Below, piece after piece: positions 57,953 to 64,000 of a stretch of 64,000 bases of DNA. How positions within the stretch are numbered: the stretch's first letter is position 1; every line of letters starts with the position of its first letter. The translations under genes were made by a program, and so were the position numbers. Source of the stretch: Myxococcales bacterium (GTDB lineage Bacteria; Myxococcota_A; Polyangia; Haliangiales; Haliangiaceae). The notes under the pieces were generated by a model. That model ran no database searches and was not told the origin of the DNA. It saw only the letters and a list, made by a program, of their open reading frames with translations. Location of the stretch: NCBI GenBank assembly GCA_028287115.1, contig JAQBQF010000220.1, positions 1 to 64,000 of the forward strand. Reading direction: 5' to 3'.

Positions 57953-59716
57953 CTAGTCTCCCCTGACCTTGTCGTGCCTTGGGGATCCCCCGGTTTTCGC
58001 GCGCAGACGTTTGTTGGCAACGCCCACTTCCTCGTCCGCGTGACGCATTCGTCGCATCACCGCTCTGCCGGTCACCCGAAGCTTGGATGCCTGCCCGGTC
58101 GCCAGGGCCGCTACCGCGATCTCGGCGTTGCGAGCCTCGATCTCCGTTTGAACGACTTGCAGTCGCGCGACCGCTTCCGCTTGTGCGAGCTGCAGATGCA
58201 GGCGCTTCAGCTCGGTGGCAACCTGCGAGCGCTTCTTCGCGGCCTGCTCCTCTTGTTCCCGTTCCCAGCGCGCCACGCCCATCAGCACTTTTCCCTGGGC
58301 GATAAAGACATCGGTGAGGCTGACGCCATCGTTCGACAGCGTCAGCTCTCGCACCTGATTCGAGTGGCCGGTGCCGCGCGACTTGACGATCGTCAGCGCA
58401 CGGTTGCGCTCGCCGTCCTGCACGACATACGAGACGTGGATCCACGTATCGGCGATCGTCGAGATCCCGGTTGCGGTCGCCTCGTCCGTATTGAGCCCGT
58501 CCATCAGGGACGTATTGACGACGGTGATCCCTGCGCCTTTGAGATAGTCCAAGAACTGCTGGGCCGCATCGGCCGAGGCGACATGGGCGAGCTTTGTTGA
58601 GAGCGCCGACAGGGGATCGATCACCAGGCAACGTGGGTTATGCGCGCGGACCTTTGCTCGCAGCTCACCGAATTGGTCTTCGACGTTGGGTCCCCGCGTA
58701 CGCGTTGAATAGATGTCGAGTAGGCGGGACTTCTGATGGCGTCCGAGGTGGATACCCACCGATCGGAGATTTCGAACGATCTGCGCGGCGCCCTCGTCGA
58801 AGCTCACGTAGAGCGTGCGCTCGCCACGTTCGCAGGCGGCCGCGGCAAACAGTCCACATAGCGTCGACTTTGCGGTTCCAGGTGCACCGGAGATCAGGAC
58901 GTTGCTGCCACGGTGATAGCCGCCGCGCAGCATGACATCGAGCCGCGGCAGCCCCGTCGAGATCCGTTCATCTGTGACTTTGTATTCGAGCTCCGTCGGC
59001 CCGCGATTGGTGAGCTGCATGCCTTCAGAGGTCAGCGTGATCGGGAATTCGTCGCCCGCAAACCCCGACCCGCGATACTTCACGACGCGTAGATTCCGAA
59101 ACGCCGACCCGTCGACGACCTGATGGCGCAGCGTCACCACGCAATCGACCATGAACTGCATGAAGTTGTAGCGATGGTTGACCTCCGTGCCGCTGACCTT
59201 CTGCGTGATGATGCCGGTCAACCCCGTCTGCGCGAGCCAGTCGCGGATGCGATACATCTCGCGACGCTCCGCCACGGGGTCGTCGAGGAGACCGAGCAAC
59301 ACATCGATCCCGTCGAACACGATGCGCTTCGCGCCCAGTTCTTCAGCCTTCGCTTCGAGGAGCGTGAGCATCCCGATGAGATCGAATTCTCCGGACTTGA
59401 CGACCTCCGGAGACAGTCGCGCATCGAGGAAGAACAGCTTGTTCTTGACCAGCTTGGGAAGATCCCATCCAAACGTCGCGGCGTTCGCAATGATCTGGGC
59501 TGCACTCTCCTCGAACGCGACAAACAAGCCAGCTTCCTTGGATCGACGAGCACCGTTGACGAGAGCCTGCAGGGCAAACACGGTCTTGCCGCAGCCAGCG
59601 CCTCCCATGACGAGCGTCGTGCGCCCACACGGCAGGCCGCCGTTCGTGATCTCATCAAACCCCTGGATCCCGGTCGCCATCTTGGTCAGCGCCACGACCG
59701 AAGCTCGGTTCTTCAT
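57953..59716 (-). CDS. kaiC: KaiC-type double RecA ATPase
   Basis: A 587-residue protein with two RecA-like domains. CI: Walker A GGAGCGKT (38-45), FEE with the paired glutamates E69-E70. CII: Walker A GAPGTAKST (277-285), where the equivalent pair is D307-E308 (SFDEGA), and GISTIADT with S419 and T420 at the positions of the phosphorylation sites S431/T432 of cyanobacterial KaiC. A C-terminal coiled coil (about 485-585, EREQEEQAAKKRSQVATELK) extends beyond standard KaiC. The ATG has a GGAGAGGGA ribosome-binding site. An intact ATPase with phosphosites suggests a hourglass or timing role; this is inference. Confidence 0.93.
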   Translation of the reverse strand: MKNRASVVALTKMATGIQGFDEITNGGLPCGRTTLVMGGAGCGKTVFALQALVNGARRSKEAGLFVAFEESAAQIIANAATFGWDLPKLVKNKLFFLDARLSPEVVKSGEFDLIGMLTLLEAKAEELGAKRIVFDGIDVLLGLLDDPVAERREMYRIRDWLAQTGLTGIITQKVSGTEVNHRYNFMQFMVDCVVTLRHQVVDGSAFRNLRVVKYRGSGFAGDEFPITLTSEGMQLTNRGPTELEYKVTDERISTGLPRLDVMLRGGYHRGSNVLISGAPGTAKSTLCGLFAAAACERGERTLYVSFDEGAAQIVRNLRSVGIHLGRHQKSRLLDIYSTRTRGPNVEDQFGELRAKVRAHNPRCLVIDPLSALSTKLAHVASADAAQQFLDYLKGAGITVVNTSLMDGLNTDEATATGISTIADTWIHVSYVVQDGERNRALTIVKSRGTGHSNQVRELTLSNDGVSLTDVFIAQGKVLMGVARWEREQEEQAAKKRSQVATELKRLHLQLAQAEAVARLQVVQTEIEARNAEIAVAALATGQASKLRVTGRAVMRRMRHADEEVGVANKRLRAKTGGSPRHDKVRGD

Positions 59717-60172
59717 AAATGTCCCTCTCCACCGGATTCCTCAAACACCGCCCCCCTCGGTGCAAGGAACGTTTCGACGATCGATCGACCCACCGTACAG
59801 GAAACAAATGGTCATGCCGCAATCGTCTGTTGCATATTTCGCGCATAAGAATTACTCGTGCTGGCGAGTTCTCGACGGGTCCTGACCCTCTCCGGCACAT
59901 CCCTAAACTGTGTCGCGCGATCGCGAGGCCGCAGGACAGGCATCGAGGATCGCGACGTAGAGGGTTGTTGACGGCAGCTTGATTTCGTCGCGTTTTGACG
60001 CTGAGCTCGATCGGCACGTCGTCGCGGTGTCGGAGATCGGGCCATTGTCGTCGATAGCGCGACGCTCACGCGGATCGCTGGACATCGGTGTCGAGTTCGA
60101 TTTGATCGTCACCATGGTGACCTACGTGGTCGGCGACGCCGAGGTCGTCGTGCAGGCCGGTCGTTCCACGAA
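59717..60172. other. 456-base upstream region of the kai operon
   Basis: Comparatively A/T-rich around 59805-59870, a likely promoter zone for kaiC on the minus strand, but I cannot pick clear -35 and -10 boxes. A plus-strand frame from 59979 (VEFDLIVTMVTYVVGDAEVV) reads partly protein-like without a family; I do not call it a gene. Confidence 0.45.
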
Positions 60173-60733
60173 GTGCGACGCGCGCGTGGCCGATGCATCA
60201 ACGCGGTCGGTCTACAGTTGTGCCGTCGGTGCGGCTCCCAGTTTGCGGTCTGTCGTTCGTGCAACCGAGGCCAGGAGCACTGCACGCGCAGCTGCGCCGC
60301 CGATACGCGACGTCTCGACCTCGCTGAGATCTGGCGGTATCGGCGAAGCCCTGCGGGTCGCGAAGCACACCGAGAGCAGGAGCGTCGCCGTCGCGGTCTC
60401 AGCGCGAGGCTGCGCGCTGGTGTTCCGAGACAACCGATGCCGATTCCGTGGGCGATCAGACTTCTCAGGTCGATGTCTCCGCGGGTAGGGTCGAGTCACG
60501 AGGCCGTGCGGCCAGGTGTATCGACGCCACGCCCAAGCCGTGTGGGGTGGCAACCGAGGTACCGATCGCACGACATCGCGCCGGACGCGATCGAAAGTGA
60601 CGTCACGCCGCCCGCACTCCCGGGACCACGCACGAATAGTCCAACGAAAACACTTCAAGTAGCCCGCGTTTCGGTCCCCCGCTACGAAGAGCGACCCGCC
60701 TTACCGTTCCAGCCACAACTCCGAGATGAATGA
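60173..60733 (+). CDS. Cysteine-rich zinc-ribbon protein of a type seen beside transposases
   Basis: A frame of up to 186 residues. The N-terminal part has three cysteine pairs (CRRCGSQFAVCRSCNRGQ, EHCTRSC) followed by an Arg-rich helical region (YRRSPAGREAHREQERRRRG). This resembles small proteins commonly found next to IS elements in proteobacteria. The last 100 residues look like random GC-rich translation and may follow a frameshift, so the real gene could be shorter. The start codon (GTG at 60173) is uncertain. Confidence 0.5.
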   Translation: MRRARGRCINAVGLQLCRRCGSQFAVCRSCNRGQEHCTRSCAADTRRLDLAEIWRYRRSPAGREAHREQERRRRGLSARLRAGVPRQPMPIPWAIRLLRSMSPRVGSSHEAVRPGVSTPRPSRVGWQPRYRSHDIAPDAIESDVTPPALPGPRTNSPTKTLQVARVSVPRYEERPALPFQPQLRDE

Positions 60734-60861
60734 GGTTGCTTATCACCGCGAACGTCTTGGTTCGGGCACCGCGCGAACAGCAGTGCCACGACCCCGTCCA
60801 GTTCATCGACCGCGCGTGACCGCGTGGGGACATCCGCAAACGATCGCGGTAGGCTGCGCGC

Positions 60862-61500
60862 ATGCTCAAGCTGTACAGCTTTGCTCGAGTGAACAAAGGA
60901 GCGCGCGGCAACACTCGCGATTTGCGTGTCCTGTGGACGCTCGAAGAGATCGGACTGCCGTACGAGATCGTCGGGATGGACCACCCGAACCACGATCTCG
61001 ATTCACCTGCGTACCGCGCGCTGAATCCGTTTGGTCAGATTCCGGTGATCGATGACGACGGCGTCGTGGTCTCCGAGTCCGGCGCGATATTGCTCTACCT
61101 TGCGCGCAAGAGCGGCAAGCTGATGCCCCACGATCTCGCGGGGGAGGCGCAGGTGCTTCGCTGGTCCGTCGCCGCGCTGAACACCATCGAGGTACCGGTG
61201 CTATCGCTGTGGTTTGTTAACTTGATGGGTGGCAAGGACAGCAAGCCGAGCGAGGCGTTGCATGACTGGGCCGAGATGCGCTTGAAGCAACTCGATGGTT
61301 GGCTCACAAAGCGCCAGTTCATCGCGACCGAGGACTTCACCGTCGCCGATATCCTCATGACCCATGTGCTGGACGCTGGAACCCGTCAGGAGATGCTGAA
61401 GCCGTACCCGAACATCCTTGCTTACCGCGCGCGTTGCACCGAACGCCCGGCATGGAAGAAGACGCTCGACGCGTACTACGAGCGAGTCGAAGCCGCCTGA
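60862..61500 (+). CDS. Glutathione S-transferase
   Basis: A 212-residue GST: a thioredoxin-like N-terminal domain (ending NPFGQIPVIDDDGVVVSESGAILLYLA, with the cis-proline and glutathione-contacting ESGA) and an all-helical C-terminal domain (FTVADILMTHVLDAG). It probably conjugates or reduces small electrophiles with glutathione. It stands as a single gene, followed directly by the reductase fragment. Confidence 0.93.
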   Translation: MLKLYSFARVNKGARGNTRDLRVLWTLEEIGLPYEIVGMDHPNHDLDSPAYRALNPFGQIPVIDDDGVVVSESGAILLYLARKSGKLMPHDLAGEAQVLRWSVAALNTIEVPVLSLWFVNLMGGKDSKPSEALHDWAEMRLKQLDGWLTKRQFIATEDFTVADILMTHVLDAGTRQEMLKPYPNILAYRARCTERPAWKKTLDAYYERVEAA

Positions 61501-61630
61501 CTTTCTCGCGGCGAAGCCGCTGACCGCGGAGCAGCTCGCCGAGGTCAACGCGATCGCGCCGCGCGGTGCGATCGCGGGCACGCGCTACCCGGCGACGGCG
61601 ATGACCGCGCTCGATAGCGAGAAGCGGTAG
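61499..61630 (+). pseudogene. C-terminal fragment of an aldo/keto reductase
   Basis: In a frame overlapping the GST stop, 43 codons (FLAAKPLTAEQLAEVNAIAP, then GTRYPATAMTALDSEK) match the C-terminal end of aldo/keto reductases (typically GDRYPEAAM). The rest of the gene is missing and no start is present. It borders the truncated LysR gene and suggests one deletion or insertion event. Confidence 0.6.
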
Positions 61631-61680
61631 CGCCGCTCGTCACCGCCGCTGTCGTGGTCGGCGAGCTGCGCGACGGCGAG

Positions 61681-61944
61681 CTAGCTCGGCCAGCGTTTGC
61701 TGTCGGCGAGCACGCTCGCGACGTGGTCGAGGATCGCGGTGGCCTTGGTCGCGAAGTGGCGCCCGAACTCGGTGAGCACGATGCCGCGGCCGCGGCGCTC
61801 GAACAGCGGCTGGCCGAGCTCGTCCTCGAGCGCCTGGATCTGCCGGCTCAGCGGCGGCTGCGAGATGCGGAGCCGCTCGGCCGCGCGCGTGACGTGCTGC
61901 TCCTCCGCCACGGCGACGAAGTACTGCAATTGCTGCAAGCTCAT
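61681..61944 (-). CDS. LysR-type regulator truncated to the DNA-binding domain
   Basis: An 87-residue protein from the ATG at 61944 (another ATG at 61956). It has the full LysR winged helix (LQQLQYFVAVAEEQHVTRAA, RISQPPLSRQIQALEDELGQ, LFERRGRGIVLT) but stops where the effector-binding domain of about 200 residues should begin. It can still bind DNA but lacks ligand control. The convergent aldo/keto reductase fragment lies 50 bases away. Confidence 0.85.
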   Translation of the reverse strand: MSLQQLQYFVAVAEEQHVTRAAERLRISQPPLSRQIQALEDELGQPLFERRGRGIVLTEFGRHFATKATAILDHVASVLADSKRWPS

Positions 61945-62029
61945 CGCGGCGATCATGCCAGACCCCGCTGCCGGCATCGAGTCCGAAAAGGTATTGGACG
62001 GCGGCGGTCTCCAATCGCACGGTGCACGC

Positions 62030-62782
62030 ATGGCCATCACGATCCTGTCGCCCGTCGAGCGCGATCGCATGCGGCGCGCCGGTCGCGCGGCGGCGGCCAC
62101 CCTGGCGTACGTCGGCGCGCGACTCGCGCCCGGGATGACGACGGCAGAGATCGATCGCCTGGTGCGCGCGCATACCGAGGCGCAGGGCGGCCGGCCATCG
62201 CAGCTCGGCTACCACGGCTTCCCCGCCGCGGTCTGCGTTAGTCGCAACGACATCGTGTGCCACGGCGTGCCGAGCCCGCATGTCCGGCTGGCGGACGGCG
62301 ACATCGTCAACGTCGACATCACCACCGAGCTCGACGGCTACCACGGCGACACCTCGGCGACCTTCGTGATCGGCGACGTCGCGCCGCACGCGCGCGCCCT
62401 CGTCGAGCTGGCCCGCGGCGCGCGCGACGCTGGCATCGCCGCGGCGGTGCCAGGCGGGCGGCTCGGCGACATCGGCGCGGCGATCGTGCGCTACGTCGGC
62501 GGCTCCGGCAGCATCGTCGAGGCCTACGGTGGCCACGGCATCGGCCGCGCCATGCACATGGATCCGCACGTCTCGCACGTCGGACGTCCGGAGTCCGGAC
62601 ATCGCCTGCGCGAGGGCATGGCGTTCACCGTCGAGCCGATGATCAACGCCGGCACATCGGCGATCGGCACGGACGCCGACGGCTGGACCGTGCGCACCGC
62701 CGACGGCGCGCTGTCCGCGCAGTTCGAGCACACCGTGTTGATGGGCCCGCACGGCCCCGAGATCACGACCGTGCTGGACTAG
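62030..62782 (+). CDS. map: Type I methionine aminopeptidase
   Basis: A 250-residue enzyme that removes the initiator methionine. The metal ligands are present: VDITTELDGYHGDTSATF (two aspartates), GGHGIGR (histidine), FTVEPMI (glutamate) and QFEHTVL (glutamate); the GYHGFPA histidine lies upstream. It is the short form without an N-terminal zinc finger. It may be a second copy, since the main map gene is usually near ribosomal genes. It starts with ATG 85 bases after the LysR start on the opposite strand. Confidence 0.94.
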   Translation: MAITILSPVERDRMRRAGRAAAATLAYVGARLAPGMTTAEIDRLVRAHTEAQGGRPSQLGYHGFPAAVCVSRNDIVCHGVPSPHVRLADGDIVNVDITTELDGYHGDTSATFVIGDVAPHARALVELARGARDAGIAAAVPGGRLGDIGAAIVRYVGGSGSIVEAYGGHGIGRAMHMDPHVSHVGRPESGHRLREGMAFTVEPMINAGTSAIGTDADGWTVRTADGALSAQFEHTVLMGPHGPEITTVLD

Positions 62783-62826
62783 CCATCGACACCACGAAGA
62801 ATCGCACACGCGAAACGGGGAGGGGT

Positions 62827-63465
62827 ATGGCACGACCGAGAAGTAGATTCCTTGCGACATTCGATGCGATGCTCGGTCGTTCAAACATGTCTCGATCTGC
62901 CATTTGGGTCCGCATCACGATCGTCTCCAGCATGCTCGCCGGCTGCGGACGCCTGAAACCCCACGTCCCCGACGACTTCCAGGGTGACGTCCCGATCGTG
63001 GTCCAGAACCAGTTCGTCGGAAAGATCTGCACATTCGGACTGCGGCTCGACCCCAACGCAGGCGCAAAGAACTGGCTCGGCCTCGCGAGCATTGCCGCGG
63101 GTACCTCGTTGACCTTCAAGGTCCGCCCCGGCAGTTACCGCGTCGTCGTCGGCGGATGCAATGACGAGTATCCGTTCATGGTCGACAACCAGACCGCCGC
63201 GATTCGCGGACCGACGGTGTTGCGGATCGGCCGAGCTGGGGGCAAGCGGACACCTGGATACGCGCTGATCGCGGTGCGGACACCCGCCGTAGGGGCCGAC
63301 GAGCCGGCCGGCGACACGGGTGACTCGGGTGAAGCGCCGGAGTCGTGTCTCCAGGCCGGTCAGGTGACCAAGAGCGAACGCGACTGCTGCTCGAACGACA
63401 CGGCGTGGCCGGCCGGGTCGTCGTTCGCGTCGGCGATGCAAAACGGCACCCTCACCTGCAAGTGA
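62827..63465 (+). CDS. Predicted lipoprotein
   Basis: A 212-residue protein. The ATG at 62827 has a GGGGAGGGG ribosome-binding site, but the signal sequence with a lipobox (SSMLAGCG) fits better behind the second ATG (62887), so either may be right. The mature part has a beta-rich domain (GSYRVVVGGCNDEYPFMV) and a C-terminal Cys-rich end (SERDCCSND, GTLTCK). No family recognised. Confidence 0.65.
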   Translation: MARPRSRFLATFDAMLGRSNMSRSAIWVRITIVSSMLAGCGRLKPHVPDDFQGDVPIVVQNQFVGKICTFGLRLDPNAGAKNWLGLASIAAGTSLTFKVRPGSYRVVVGGCNDEYPFMVDNQTAAIRGPTVLRIGRAGGKRTPGYALIAVRTPAVGADEPAGDTGDSGEAPESCLQAGQVTKSERDCCSNDTAWPAGSSFASAMQNGTLTCK

Positions 63466-63496
63466 TCTGATTCCTCGCGACATCCGGCGAGAGCGG

Positions 63497-63517
63497 CCTC
63501 GACTTCGCGGGTCGAGG
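63497..63517 (+). terminator. Hairpin after the lipoprotein gene
   Basis: CCTCGAC (63497-63503) pairs with GTCGAGG (63511-63517) over 7 bp with a 7-base loop, about 30 bases after the stop. No T-tract. Confidence 0.35.
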
Positions 63518-63678
63518 GGCCGCCCGACGTGCACTTCGCTCACAAGAGAGGCTTCATGTGCAAGACGTCGGCAAGCGATGCGGCTCGGCTCCACGATCTG
63601 GTCAGGACGGCGTGGCGCCGGCCGTGAATCCGCGTGCGACAATCGCGACCATCCCCGGTCTTTCAGAGAAGGAGTCAC

Positions 63679-64000
63679 ATGCGGCGTGAGTCATGGCTAC
63701 GTCTCGTCGTCGCGATCACGATGGTCGCGGGCGCTTGCAACAAGAGCACGACCACCCCGGCGCAAGGATCCCCGAGCGGCGCCCCGCCGGAAGGGTCTGC
63801 AAGCAGTCCGCGGAAATATCACATCGTGCCGATCGAGCATCCCCATCAACCGACGCCGGCCGAGCTCGGACCGCCGGTGGACGTCACGACAGCGTACGAG
63901 GCGTTGTGCGCGGCGTTGCCCGACGATCTGACGGCTCCCACCACGGAGCAGCTGAATCAGTACGTCAGCGGCGCGATGTTCCAGTATCCGAATGCCGAGG
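63679..64000 (+). CDS. Predicted lipoprotein, N-terminal part (runs off the window)
   Basis: An ATG with a GAAGGAG ribosome-binding site starts a signal peptide with a lipobox (TMVAGAC), followed by a Ser/Thr/Pro linker and an open frame to the window end (107 codons visible). No recognisable domain yet. Confidence 0.7.
   Translation, partial: MRRESWLRLVVAITMVAGACNKSTTTPAQGSPSGAPPEGSASSPRKYHIVPIEHPHQPTPAELGPPVDVTTAYEALCAALPDDLTAPTTEQLNQYVSGAMFQYPNAE

Overview
The window is GC-rich (roughly two thirds G+C), densely coded and reads like a chromosome segment of a myxobacterium-type organism (Myxococcota, Polyangia-like). Supporting signs are a Ser/Thr kinase, many histidine kinases and hybrid regulators, numerous small lipoproteins, a dolichyl-phosphate-mannose-synthase-like enzyme, frequent GTG starts and a very large reductase/acyl-CoA-ligase/ACP/acyltransferase protein of the kind linked to ether lipids in myxobacteria. 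The taxonomic call is inference; no rRNA is present.

Layout. 1-1384: thiamine thiazole genes (thiS, thiG, start of thiE) on the minus strand. 1662-6344: a Crp/Fnr regulator, then alr, an MlaE-type permease and an MCE protein with a C-terminal barrel-like region. 6449-8376 (minus): DUF721, PilZ and polyprenol-phosphate mannosyltransferase-like genes. 8442-16024: a two-component pair, lipoproteins, a class IV aminotransferase and a TPR protein with two cNMP domains. 16066-17875: Uma2 nuclease, a small membrane protein and repeat-bearing intergenic DNA. 17876-26438: a co-directional lipid cluster (HAD-IB phosphatase, LarA-like protein, a 1,625-residue reductase-ligase-ACP-acyltransferase, SDR). 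26612-38769: metabolic and hypothetical genes (LMF-like membrane protein, radical SAM, M61 peptidase, CysQ, BKACE, a MazEF-type pair, HAD). 38836-46355: a Ser/Thr kinase with a GspC-like PDZ, facing a tightly overlapping five-gene signalling operon (FIST, PAS kinase, receiver, receiver-kinase, CHASE2 adenylate cyclase). 46555-46628: initiator tRNA-Met, followed by an accessory stretch.

Accessory stretch (about 46.6-61.9 kb). Here lie a truncated serine recombinase against the tRNA, CheB with a kinase-dead histidine-kinase relative, IS-end-like repeats, a frameshifted secreted-protein gene, a truncated aspartyl protease beside an alpha/beta hydrolase, an ECF sigma factor divergent from a RibD-type reductase, a kaiC-kaiB-hybrid kinase operon, and fragments of an aldo/keto reductase and a LysR regulator. 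The last 2 kb carry a methionine aminopeptidase and two lipoproteins, one cut by the window end.

How the parts may work together. Three themes stand out. Lipid and envelope: MlaE/MCE plus the acyl-reductase cluster. Cyclic-nucleotide signalling: a CHASE2 cyclase with Crp and a double-cNMP TPR protein as possible readers. Multi-kinase switching: the FIST operon and the Kai operon, each packed with overlapping start and stop codons that imply fixed stoichiometry.
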